Assembly (NCBI GenBank): GCA_965240325.2
Contig: OZ251248.1
Coordinates: 682,001 to 746,000, forward strand
Length of the DNA stretch: 64,000 bases
Direction: 5' to 3'
DNA from: Rebecca billardiae RCC1528
Taxonomy: Eukaryota; Haptophyta
Shown: piece by piece, positions 1 through 9,788 of the stretch
How the letters are laid out: each line of letters starts with the position of its first letter
Position numbering within the stretch: position 1 is the stretch's first letter
Notes under the pieces: generated by a model
The model's database searches: none
The model's input: the letters and a program-made list of their open reading frames with translations, nothing else
Told to the model about the DNA's origin: nothing
Position numbers and translations under genes: made by a program

Positions 1-514
1 CACGACGACCAGAGCAAGAAGAATGCGCATCATGGCTGACCTGCGTGGGGCGGGAAGCGCGAGGGGCGTCGTGAGCGACCCGTGCAACGCGTCTCAGGCG
101 GATCGGGGCGTCTGTACGCCCCGGAGCCCTCGCCGTCGCCGCCGGGCTGGTAATTGGGATGCAGGCGGGCGCTCCTCACCTCGACGAGCGATGATGATTC
201 CTCCTAGCGTGGCTGGGGCGCACGGCCGCCACGAGGCTTTAATTCTAATTTTGACGGCACCCGGCGCCGCCGAGATGCCATGCTCCCCCGCCCGGACTCG
301 CCTTGATGCGTGCATCCGTCCTCCCGTCGGTACGAGTAACGGCCGAATCAGACGGGGTAATCAGGCCGGACCCGACGGAATTCCTTGCGGAAAAGATGAA
401 AGGACCGCCCATGTTCCACCGGTTCGTCACTATGTGGGTGTACACCTAACACAAGACTCTCAGCTCATCTTGGGGCAGTCGCTCCTCGGCCAGCTGGCAC
501 GCGTGGGGCCGCGC
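1..514. other. Non-coding stretch, left edge
   Basis: This is the 3' side of the minus-strand glycosyltransferase gene. I see no protein family, RNA gene or repeat here. Open frames on both strands read as arginine/alanine-rich shadows of GC-rich sequence. Confidence 0.5.
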
Positions 515-2203
515 TCATGCGTCGCGCGCGCTCGCCCCACCGGAGCGCGCCCTCCCGAGCGTCGGCGCGCGCCGTCGCCGTCGGCGGACGAAGCCGACGG
601 TGAGGAGCAGCGCCGCGGCCACAGCCGTGCAGCCGAGCGCGGCGAGCGCCGCGCTCCACTCGGCCACGCCGAGATGCGCGCGGCGTGCAGGGGGCAGCGT
701 CGAGCCGCCACGATGCACGGCGGCCGACCAGCGCTCGGCGTGCTCCCCTCTCGCCAGCGGCCTCGGCCGCGTCGGCGGCGCGCGCGCCGCGGCGGGCTCG
801 CGCGACGCGGCCGACGCCGCTGGCGTCGTCTCGTCCGCACCCTCCGCTGCACCCTCCGCTGCACCCTCCGCTGCGGCCGTGCCATCCGCCGTGGCGGCGG
901 CCGCCGGCGTGGGCGACTGGCTGGCGGGGACGCGCGGGCTCGGCCGCGCGTGCGCGGCCGCGCGCAATGGCGCCCCTTGCCCCGCCGCCGCCGCCGCCGC
1001 CGCCGCGTCCGGCCGCGCGCCGCCGCGTCCGCGTCCGGCGCCTGCGCCCGTCTCGTCTGCGGGTGGCGTGCACAGCTTGCACGAGCGGCGGCACTCGGCG
1101 CTCATGAACGCCGGGTTGGCGTCGCACTCGCCCTTGCCGGCCCAGCCGGCGCACGCCGACGCGTCGTACCTGTCGACGCACGGCGCGGGCCTCACGCGCT
1201 GGTGCGCCGCGCAGCGCACCTCCAGCCCGCAGCTGCGCGCGTAGAAGGCGCACAGCGCGTCGTTGAGCGCCTCCACCGTCTCCGCGCACAGGGCCTCGAC
1301 GGCCGACGGCTGCGGCGGCGGCGGGATGAGCTGGCCGTCGCAGGAGAGCGGGCGGAGGCCGCCCATCGCGTACTTGGTGAAGTGGTACCGCGGCGCGGGC
1401 GGCTGCTCGATGTAGCAGTGCAGCCCGTAGTGGATGATGTACGGCTCGGTCCGGCCGCCCGCGTTGGGCGCGTCCGAGTACACGACAGCGCCGTCGGTCA
1501 GCACGTGGCCCACGCCCGCCTCCGCCGCGGCGAAGACGTAGCCGTACATCTCGGAGATCCAGGGCGCGGCGCCGCGGCCGACGTACGCGTCGCCCGTGGG
1601 GATGTCCGCCTGCAGCGCGCTCGGCGCGCTCGTGCCCGTCGCCCAGTACCGCTCGGGGTGCGAGCGCATCTCTCGGCAGAAGTGCAGCCAGCGCGGCGCG
1701 ATCGCGCGCGCATCGTCGACGTGGAAGAGGTGGTACCAGCCCGCGGCGCCCGAGCGGCGCGCGGCGTCCTTGCTGATGAACTGCTCGGGCAGGCCGTGCG
1801 AGATGCCCACGTCGAGGTACCCCACGTGCTCCGACACCACCGTCCCGCGCCTCGCGCCCATCTCCGCCGGGACCATCGGCTTCCTTAGCAACATGTCCGC
1901 GTCGATGTACAGGATGTACTCCTCGTCGATGCGGGTCGCGTTGAGCCAGTGCATCAGCGAGGCGGGCTTGTTGTACGTCGGGCTGAGGTCGTACCCGGGC
2001 ACCTCGCCCACGCCGTAGTTGGGGTGCACGAACGTCGGGCCGATCTCCAGCCCCTTGTACGCGCGCAGCTGCTGCTGGCTGCACGCGAGCAGCCGCGTGA
2101 CGCGCCCGTGCATGCCGCTCGCGTTGGCCGAGTGGAACACGCCGATGCTCTTCCAGTCGAAGGAGGGGGTGCACTCCGCGCAGAAGGCCAGGTGCACGGC
2201 CAT
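515..2203 (-). CDS. Peptidyl-serine alpha-galactosyltransferase-like glycosyltransferase with ShK domain and C-terminal membrane anchor
   Basis: This 562-residue single-exon frame resembles the plant/green-algal peptidyl-serine O-alpha-galactosyltransferase family, which modifies hydroxyproline-rich glycoproteins in the secretory pathway. The opening motif (VHLAFCAECTPSFDW), the region around RVTRLLACS and a DAD metal-binding motif at residues 101-103 (LYIDADMLL) are typical. A cysteine-rich ShK-like module follows at about 342-378, then a low-complexity Ala/Pro linker and a hydrophobic segment near residues 515-540 followed by a run of arginines. That suggests a type I anchor with the catalytic part in the ER/Golgi lumen. 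The ATG at 2203 gives a protein that starts right at the catalytic domain with no signal peptide, so an upstream exon may be missed. It is divergent from the ribosomal protein SA gene. Family call is good; exact sugar and acceptor are not shown. Confidence 0.8.
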   Translation of the reverse strand: MAVHLAFCAECTPSFDWKSIGVFHSANASGMHGRVTRLLACSQQQLRAYKGLEIGPTFVHPNYGVGEVPGYDLSPTYNKPASLMHWLNATRIDEEYILYIDADMLLRKPMVPAEMGARRGTVVSEHVGYLDVGISHGLPEQFISKDAARRSGAAGWYHLFHVDDARAIAPRWLHFCREMRSHPERYWATGTSAPSALQADIPTGDAYVGRGAAPWISEMYGYVFAAAEAGVGHVLTDGAVVYSDAPNAGGRTEPYIIHYGLHCYIEQPPAPRYHFTKYAMGGLRPLSCDGQLIPPPPQPSAVEALCAETVEALNDALCAFYARSCGLEVRCAAHQRVRPAPCVDRYDASACAGWAGKGECDANPAFMSAECRRSCKLCTPPADETGAGAGRGRGGARPDAAAAAAAAGQGAPLRAAAHARPSPRVPASQSPTPAAAATADGTAAAEGAAEGAAEGADETTPAASAASREPAAARAPPTRPRPLARGEHAERWSAAVHRGGSTLPPARRAHLGVAEWSAALAALGCTAVAAALLLTVGFVRRRRRRAPTLGRARSGGASARDA

Positions 2204-2519
2204 GCTCGCGCGCGCGCGGCCGCCGGGCGTCGCGCGATCGGCGCACGATGGCGGCAGAAAAAGTCCGGTGAGTCAAGCGCACGCCCGCTGAGGCACGTCG
2301 CCGTCGCTGTGACGCTTGAGCCTCTCGGTGCGCGAGGCGCGCGTCCATCGCGCTGGCGCTGCGCAGCGGGCGCTGAGGGCTGTGCGCGCCGCGCGGCCCC
2401 GCCCGCGACCGCGCAGACCACTTGTAATCGGTGGCGAAGGGCATTAGCGCCGCACCACCGCCTGCCTCGCGCACTCTCCACCCGCCCCGCCCGCCTTGTC
2501 CCTCGGCCTGCCTTGCAAG
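2204..2519. promoter_or_regulatory. Bidirectional intergenic region
   Basis: These 316 bases lie between two divergent start codons (glycosyltransferase at 2203 minus, ribosomal protein SA at 2520 plus) and must hold both core promoters. I see no clear TATA box. An unseen first exon of the glycosyltransferase, carrying its signal peptide, could also lie here. Confidence 0.4.
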
Positions 2520-3566
2520 ATGGCGTCTGTCACCTACGTGTCGGAGGAGCAGAAGAAGCGTGACTTCCAGATGATGCTTGCGTGCTCGACGCACCTGGGC
2601 ACGAAGAACCTCGACTGGCAGATGACGCGGTACGTGTGGAAGCGCAAGCCCGACGGCATCCACATCATCAACCTCGGCAAGACGTACGAGAAGCTGATGC
2701 TGGCGGCGCGCATCCTCGTCGCGATCGAGAACCCGGCGGACGTGTGCGTGATCTCGGCGCGGCCGTACGGGCAGCGCTCGATCCTCAAGTACGCCCAGTA
2801 CACCGGCGCCACGCCCATCGCGGGGCGGTACACCCCCGGCATGTTCACCAACCAGATCACCAAGAAGTTCATGGAGCCGCGCATCCTGCTCATCACTGAC
2901 CCGCGCACCGACCACCAGCCCATCGCCGAGGTGCGCGCCGCGCGCGCGCGCCCGCGGCGGAGGCGGTGGCGCTGGCGCTGGCGGCCCGCAGCGCGCTCAC
3001 GCCCTCGCCCCCGCGCCGCCCGCGCCGCCCCCGCGCAGGCCGCGTACATGAACATCCCGGTGATTGCCTTCTGCGACACGGACTCGCCGCTCAAGCACGT
3101 CGACGTGGCCATCCCGGCCAACAACAAGGGCAAGCAGAGCATCGGGCTGATGTACTGGATGCTGGCGCGCGAGGTGCTCCGGCTGCGCTCGACGATCACG
3201 CGCTCGCAGGAGTGGGACGTGATGGTCGACCTCTTCTTCTACCGCGACCCCGAGGAGGTCGAGCGCGAGGAGAAGGAGGCGGCCGCGCTGCGCGAGCAGC
3301 AGGCGGCCGAGGTCGCGGCGCCGCTGCAGCAGTGGGACGAGGGCGCGATGCCCGCGGCGATGCCCGCGGTGGGCGCGGAGCAGTGGGTGGACACCGCGCC
3401 GGCGCAGCCCGTCGCGGACAACTGGAACGCCCCGGCGCCCACGCTCCCGGTCGTCGACGCGGCGGACTCGTGGGACGCGCCGACCGCGCCCGCGCTGCAG
3501 CAGCCGGCGCCGGGCGGCTGGGACGCGCCCGCGCCCATGCCCAACCCGCAGGCCGGTGGGTGGTAA
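2520..3566 (+). CDS. RPSA: 40S ribosomal protein SA (uS2 family)
   Basis: Small-subunit ribosomal protein of the uS2/laminin-receptor type, about 312 residues. Exons are 2520-2930 and 3039-3566. The intron is 108 nt, starts GTGCGC and ends GCAG, and contains no stop, so an unspliced reading would insert 36 residues. Removing it restores the conserved run from RTDHQPIAE into [18 protein letters not shown]. Family hallmarks include [46 protein letters not shown] and a C-terminal tail with six spaced tryptophans (for example QWDEG, QWVDT, NWNAP), the equivalent of the E-W-T/S repeats of animal SA. The start at 2520 matches the usual N-terminus; the frame upstream has only a non-ATG start. Confidence 0.96.
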   Translation: MASVTYVSEEQKKRDFQMMLACSTHLGTKNLDWQMTRYVWKRKPDGIHIINLGKTYEKLMLAARILVAIENPADVCVISARPYGQRSILKYAQYTGATPIAGRYTPGMFTNQITKKFMEPRILLITDPRTDHQPIAEVRAARARPRRRRWRWRWRPAARSRPRPRAARAAPAQAAYMNIPVIAFCDTDSPLKHVDVAIPANNKGKQSIGLMYWMLAREVLRLRSTITRSQEWDVMVDLFFYRDPEEVEREEKEAAALREQQAAEVAAPLQQWDEGAMPAAMPAVGAEQWVDTAPAQPVADNWNAPAPTLPVVDAADSWDAPTAPALQQPAPGGWDAPAPMPNPQAGGW

Positions 3567-4094
3567 GCCGACGAGCGCGGTGGCGCCGGCGCGCGCGCGG
3601 CCGCCGGCGTGCGCCGGGTGGCTGTGCCATCCGCGTGCCGCCCGCCCGTGCCGGGCCAGACCCGGGGCACCTGGCCCGCGGCGCTGCGGCAGCCGTGCAC
3701 GCACGAGCTGCGCGCATGGCGCTTTGCCTGTGGCCTCGCCGGTGCCTCCGGGCGGCTGGTGTCACGCAGCGCCGGTGGCCTCCGCATAGGCGGCGTGCCT
3801 TTGCGTGGGGCCGGTCGCTGCTCGGCACCTCGTCCGAGCACATCCATCTGCGATGTCGCCGTTCACGATCGCGGACGACGCCGATGGCGCTGTCCGCGAC
3901 GCGGACGGCCCGAGTCACTCGTCAGCCGCCAGTCGCGATACTGTTGGTGCACGAGTTAAATCATAGTGAACTGTACTCGACAACAGTGGCAATGGTGTCG
4001 GCAGTGTTGCAGGGTCACGCGCATTCAAGTCGTCCGTCTAGACAGCTCAGCGCTGACTGAGTCACTGAGTGCCTGGGCTGACGGCCTGAATATA
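3567..4094. other. Intergenic, downstream of ribosomal protein SA
   Basis: No gene recognised. GC content falls along this stretch toward the transposon-like element that begins at 4095. The last four bases, TATA at 4091-4094, are the left copy of that element's target-site duplication. Confidence 0.5.
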
Positions 4095-4988
4095 GGCCTG
4101 TTTTATTTCTACCAGATTCCATTTACTATGTCACGGCGACAAACCCGTGCCCGCCAGTGGGAATCGGTGTCACGCCCCGTTCAGTGTACCTCTCACGGCC
4201 GATGGCGGCCCCCACGTGCGCGAGGAACGCGATTCGTGGTGACCGGTGAGTGCACGAATCCAGTTGCGGCGCTCGTCCGCCTCGTCGTCGTCGCACACGA
4301 GGTACACTGAAGAGCACGGGTCAGAAGCCAGATCTCTCTGCGCGCTCGCGCCTGCGTGGTGAGGCACTGGCAGGCTTGTTCTCATCATCTTGGCCAAGAC
4401 TGCAGCCTGAAAGATGCGCGAGGACGCGTGTGCACGCCTTTCCGCGCGCCATGGGTGCGCGCGGCACGCACCTTGTCGTCATCTACGCCGAGGAGGCCTG
4501 AACAACCGGCCCACCAACCTGCCGTGACCATGTTCAAATGCAGGCCGCAAGCTGCATGCGAGCGCACGCAACGGAAACATCTCACGCTCGACAAGGAAGT
4601 GGTGGCGGAGCGAGTAGAGCTGGTATCGTTTGCAGTCCATCTGTCGTTCAACAATCCTGGTTCACCAACTGACACGGGCGCGACGCAGCCAAGGCAGAGT
4701 GCTTGCAGCTTGCAGCGCGCCCGCAACCGCGGTTTGCCGCCGCGGCGCGGCGATCGTCACACTGCCGTGTGCTGCAAGTGACCTCTGTGTCATGGCGAAG
4801 CACCATGGCAAGGCTTAGCAGCAAGCCTTGACATGATCTTTCGCTACAGCTCAGCGCCCTAGTACGAACATGCGCCAACGACGTGCCATCACTACTCCGC
4901 AATCGCACCCACCACAAGCGGGCAAGCCGCCATTGTACCGCGTTTTGGCGGATGTCGCCGTTGGGCTCTCGTAGAAATAAAACAGGCC
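4095..4988. mobile_element. Non-autonomous DNA transposon, copy 1 (894 bp)
   Basis: The two ends form an exact 18-bp terminal inverted repeat: GGCCTGTTTTATTTCTAC on the left and its reverse complement on the right. The element is flanked by a 4-bp direct repeat, TATA, at 4091-4094 and 4989-4992. A diverged copy of the whole interval lies at 23010-23923 with its own 4-bp flank. No transposase is encoded; frames are short and broken. Known superfamilies with 4-bp duplications include piggyBac, Kolobok, Sola1 and Chapaev, but the ends alone do not assign one. Confidence 0.85.
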
Positions 4989-4992
4989 TATA

Positions 4993-6049
4993 AATCAGTA
5001 TATAAGTTATAACTATATGGCAGTCGATAAGTGCCATGCGCCTGCGCTGCTGTGTCTCGGTGATGCGGCGCCACGGGATCACGGGCACTGGCCCCGTTGG
5101 CCGGGCCCCGCGGCCCCGCGGGGCGGGTGCGATCAGGATGCTGAGGATGCGCCGGCAGTCGTAGCCGTAGTGACGCCGAAGCAGCATCAGGCTCAGCACC
5201 AGTCGGAATTTACCGGCGGACGACTTACGTCTTATTACTATTCAATAAGTGACTTTAGTCTTTACCGTATAACCGCGGGTCGTACTCGCCGCATAGACGC
5301 GTAGTAACGTATACGCAGTAGGTAGGTCCTACAGCTACTGACGCCAACTCGTAGACGACGTATCCCGCGGGCGCCGGGGGCCGGGGGGGCGGGCGGACGC
5401 GGGACGGCGGTAACCGGGCCAGTACTGTAGCGCGCATCAATCCATCATGCTGATATCAGTATACGACGTCGGATCGGACAGACCGCGTGCTAGGACTGAG
5501 ACGACGACACCGTCATCATCAGCAGCAAATTCAATCGACATCAATGCTCGCGACTTCCAGGAGGCAGGACGTCACCGGTCACGACCGTCATCATTACGTA
5601 GTCGCCAGTCACGAGACACGCCCGTGTCGACTACTACTGCTGACTCATTGAGTCATATATGAGTCAGACTCATCAGCCCCCGCTGCTGACTGCAACTTAG
5701 TAAGTGCAACTGCGGGCTGACGGGTTCCGGACGCGGATCGGGCGGTCAACGTACATCAGCGGCAACACTAACAGGCGGAGCAGGCGACGCACTGACGCCG
5801 CGGTGCCTCAATCGCCGCGGCCGCCGCGCTGGCACTGGCAGGGCTCCGGTCCCGCGACTCCGTGGCGCGCAGCGGCGTGCGACTGGCGCCTTCGAGTTCG
5901 TCGTCGACACCGCCGCCAGCTCATGCCTCGTCGCTCTGCTTTGAGAATTGAGGCGCGCGCACGCAATCGTCATCGACCGTGTCCGCGCCATTGTCAACTC
6001 CCTCTCTCGCCAGGCTGGACGGCTCGCGAGGGTCGTACGCCGTGCTGAG
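4993..6049. other. Intergenic, lower-GC repeat-poor stretch
   Basis: No gene recognised in about 1.06 kb. The sequence is notably less GC-rich than the flanking genes. A small local palindrome built on TGACTCATTGAGTCA lies near 5640-5676. The 3' end of the minus-strand phosphodiesterase gene follows at 6050. Confidence 0.5.
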
Positions 6050-8244
6050 CTAAACATTGGATGCTCGGCTACCGGCCTTCTTCATGCTGCCGCTGCTCTC
6101 CACCTCGATTCTGCTGTGCGTGCCCTCGTGCAGCTCGTTCATGCCCTTGACGAGGCTCGCCGCGTTGGCGGCGGCCGCTTCCCTCATCTTGACGACCGCG
6201 GGGTAGTAGAACTTCTCCTGCCCGGGCATGATGGCGGGCAGCGAGCACAGCTCGTCCACCTCGACGCCGTGGTCTGTGAGCATCTTGTGCTCCAGCGTCA
6301 TGGTCTTCTCCTCAAGCCATCGCTCGATGCGGTCCTCGCCGCCGTTCTGCGCGCGGGCCGCAGCGCGCGTGGCGGGCGGCGCGAGTGAGGCGAAGCGGCT
6401 CCCGCGCCGCCCGCGCCGCCCGCGGCGCGAGCAGCAGCGCGCGCGTACACTCCACGCCTCCTGGTTCATCTTACAGCACTCGACTGCGGTGCCCCCCGTG
6501 TCCGACTTTGCGAACGCCTGCCATGCCTCGTAGAGCGGCGTGACGATGATTTTGATGAAGCCGCCCTGGCACTTGCTGATCTGCGTCGTCTCGCGGTCCA
6601 TGAAGGGCGAGACGTTGTTGCCGACCTCCTTCTCCTTGTCGCCCTGCGCGTGCGCGCGCGTGCGCGTGTGTGTGCGCGTGGAGGGCGCGGCGGGGCGCGC
6701 TCAGCGCACGGCACGCGCGCAGCCGCGCACGCGCGCTGGCGCGCTCAGGGCCGGTGCGCCGCGCCATGCGCCGGCCGGCTCGCCACGTCGCGGTGCGCGC
6801 CAGCCAGCCACGGTGCGCGCGTGCGCTGTGCGCGTGCGCTGTGCGCGTGCCTGCATGAAGAACTCGTTCATCACGCGCACCGCCCACGGGATGCACAGGT
6901 CGGCGCCCTTCGCGGGGTTGGAGACGTCGGAGCAGTGCAGCGCCATCTTGAGGATCATCTTGGTGTTCTCCACGCTCTGCGTCTCGAAGCCGTTGCTGCT
7001 CGTCTTCGTCATGAAGCGCGCGAGCTCGTCGAAGTGGCCCGACATGTCGGTGCCGAGCACCATCGTGATGAGCAGGTCGCGCACCTTGCTGAACTCGTCC
7101 GGCTGCAGCCCCTTGAAGAGGTCGTGCTCGGGGCTGGTGAGCACGGCCCACGCGCGCGAGATGTGCATGTTCTCGAGCACCGCGGCGTCGTTGTACAGCA
7201 TCGCCACCTCGAGCTTGTTCTTCACGTGGAAGAGGTTGTTCAGCCCGGGGTGGCCGTAGTCTGCGAGCGCGCGCGCGGGAGCGAGCGCGGGCGCGGGCGA
7301 GCGCGCGCGCGGGGAGCGGGGCGTCAGCGCGTCAGCGCGTCGCGCGCGAGCCGGCAGGCCAACCCCCCCCCGCCCTCTCCCCCACGGCGGCGGCGGCGAG
7401 CGCGCGACGCACCGTGGCACGCCGCCGCGAGGATCGCGGCGAACAGCTCGATCTCGTTCACGTGCTGCGACACGGCGTCGCCCAGCACGAGCGAGTAGAG
7501 CGTCTGCGTGACGTCGGCCGCGTGGATGCGGTTGTGGTACGGCACGGCCGCGTACCCCGCTTGGATCTTGCTCATCACCTTGGCGAGGTCGGTGGGCAGG
7601 ATGCGGAAGCGGTCGAACATGTTGTGCCGCTCGAAGATCGTGAGCACCAGCGGCACCAGCGGCATCCCGCCCGACACGTCGAACAGCTTGAACACGTCGA
7701 ACTCCCAGCCGTCCACGTGCGACAGCATCTCGTCGAGCTGCTTGCGCTGCGGCGCGCTCAGCGTGCGGATGCCGTACGTCTTCGCGCCGTGGACGTGGTC
7801 GTCGTCGTCGTGCTTGGCCTGCGCGGCGAGGCTGGTTCGCCTGGGCCCGGACTCGCGCGACGCCTCCGCCTCCTCCACCGCCTTCTCCTTGATGTGGTAC
7901 TGCGAGTTGAGCCACTCCGCGGTCTCGGAGTCGAGGTTCTCGCCCGTCAGCCCCGTGTTCACGACCGCGTGGTACAGCCGGTCAGAGCCGATCACGTCGA
8001 CGATCCACGCGAGGTTGCGCTTGTCGGACTGGTTGTCCAGCCGCGCCGCCAGCTCCTGGAGCAGCGAGAGCACCTTGTACACCGGCGCCTCCACCCCGCT
8101 CTCGAGCGACGCGTACTTGAGCTTGGTCAGCCCCTCGCGCGACTTGTTGAGCTTGTTCATGATGAGCAACACGCGGATGATGCGCCCCAGCCGCAGCACG
8201 CGCACGATCACGTTGGACGTGCCGTCCGACTGCGCGCGCGGCGG

Positions 8245-8275
<31 letters not shown>

Positions 8276-9131
8276 GGTGGGCACGCGCGCGGCCGGGCGT
8301 GAGCTCGAGCCGGCCCGGCCCGCGCGGGCGGCGCGGGCGCGCGGCGCCCGTCACCCATCCACCCACGCACGCACGGCCGCCGCCGCTGGCCCGCGCCTCC
8401 GCCTCTGAGACTCTGAGAGGGGTAGCCCCCCCCCCCCCTCGGTGCCGCCAGCCCACGGTGTGGCCCGCGCCGAGCGAGCCCGCGCGCACACACCCCGCAT
8501 CCCCCGCCCGCACACACCCCGCCCCCCCCGCCGCCCGCCCCTGCGCGTGCGCGTGCGTGCGCACAGTGAGCGAGAAGACGGTGAAGAAGAAGGACACCAC
8601 CACAATCGTCGTGTCAAACAGGTTCACAAAGTTGAACAGGTACTTGTGCCCGAAGGCGAAGACCTTGACGATGATCTCGACGAGGAAGAGGGAGAGAAAG
8701 ACCAGGTCCACGTACACGAGCACCACGTTCGAGAGGAACTCCTCGACCGTCTCCACCTCCGTGCAGTCGTCCGTCTCGAGGCTCAGCCCTGCGAAAATGA
8801 ACAGCGTGTACACGAGCACGAGCATGATGATGGTCATGTCGACCACGCGCGTCTCGAAGAGCTCAGCGGCGCCAACGCGCCTCCTCTCGAACCAGCTGAG
8901 CTCGCCGTACGGCCGCTTGCCGAACACTTTGGCTGTGGCCGTGTCGCGACGCGACGTCGCCGCCTGCTCGCGCTCCTCGGCCTCCACCGGGTCCTCCGCC
9001 GCGGCAGGCGCGCCGGTCACGAGCTCAGAGAACGTCCTGGACTTCTTCTTGATTCGATTCGGGGCACTCGACGAGTTCCGACCCAGCCCCAGGGTCGGCG
9101 TGTCCGACGGGTTCACCTTGGAGGTGACCAT
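6050..9131 (-). CDS. Voltage-sensor domain fused to class I cyclic-nucleotide phosphodiesterase
   Basis: Five exons (9131-8565, 8229-7413, 7260-6851, 6643-6449, 6346-6050) give about 761 residues. Residues 97-208 form S1-S4 of an ion-channel-type voltage sensor. S2 carries F149-x2-E152-x3-K156, S3 carries D173, and S4 has arginines at 199, 202, 205 and 208, one every third residue. No S5, pore loop or S6 follows; a linker leads to a complete PDEase_I domain from about 375. Metal-binding motifs are intact: YHNRIHAADV (420-429), HDYGHPGLNN (from 461), a LHCSDVSNP aspartate and the glutamine in SKCQGGFI. It should hydrolyse cAMP and/or cGMP at a membrane; nucleotide choice is not readable. Intron 2 splits the aspartate codon of the HD motif, and intron 3 begins with GC. 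The first in-frame ATG is at 9131; the open frame further upstream starts with GTG. Confidence 0.88.
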
Positions 9132-9788
9132 CGCGCCCACCACCACACACTTCGGTTTCGCCGGCCGTGTGGTGATGAATCTCAACGCGCTGGAGTATTC
9201 CGGATAGTCGCGAGGCACTGCGCACCCGCACGAGTGCGGAGTACCCCTTCATGGAGGCTGGCCGGCACCTATGACGCGAATCGTGCCGTGTGAGTACAGA
9301 GTAGTCATTCCAGGTTTGAAAAGCGAGTCCATAAGAGCATCATTGCTTGCAAGATTGTATGATCATGTCAATTGTTGTACCAAATGATGTTCAAGCTCAC
9401 ACACCGTTCCGGAAGTCCTAATAGCAGAAAGACAAACGGTTTTGCAAGGTCGTCGTTCGATGCTCCCGGCAGTAGCGACCCACCGATCACAGTTGTGAGT
9501 TGACAGTACACAGTGACACTACACACGACTGGCGCGCGGCCGGGGTGCGTGCGACCGACGGCCGGTCCGCGTCGGCAGTGAGCGCCGGAGCATGGGCTGC
9601 TTGCTCAGCACTCGGGGGAAGCTGCGCTTGGCAGCCCGCCAGCCGACCGAGCCTGAGAGGTCACGATGGGGACGATGGGTGCGCCGGCAGCCACGCCAGC
9701 GATGTCGGCGTGCGGCCGGCGCCCCTCCGACTCGGAGTCGGGAGTCTGAGCAACGACGGCGCGCCGCGCGCTCCCGCGCCGCGCGCGC
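9132..9788. other. Intergenic, promoter side of the voltage-sensor phosphodiesterase
   Basis: It lies between the start of the phosphodiesterase and the stop of the IQ/PH gene, both on the minus strand. The part around 9290-9480 is less GC-rich. I see no gene, repeat or clear promoter motif. Confidence 0.45.

Noticed and set aside
9132-9218. N-terminal extension of the voltage-sensor phosphodiesterase
   Set aside because: The frame begins with GTG at 9218; the first ATG is at 9131. An upstream exon cannot be excluded.
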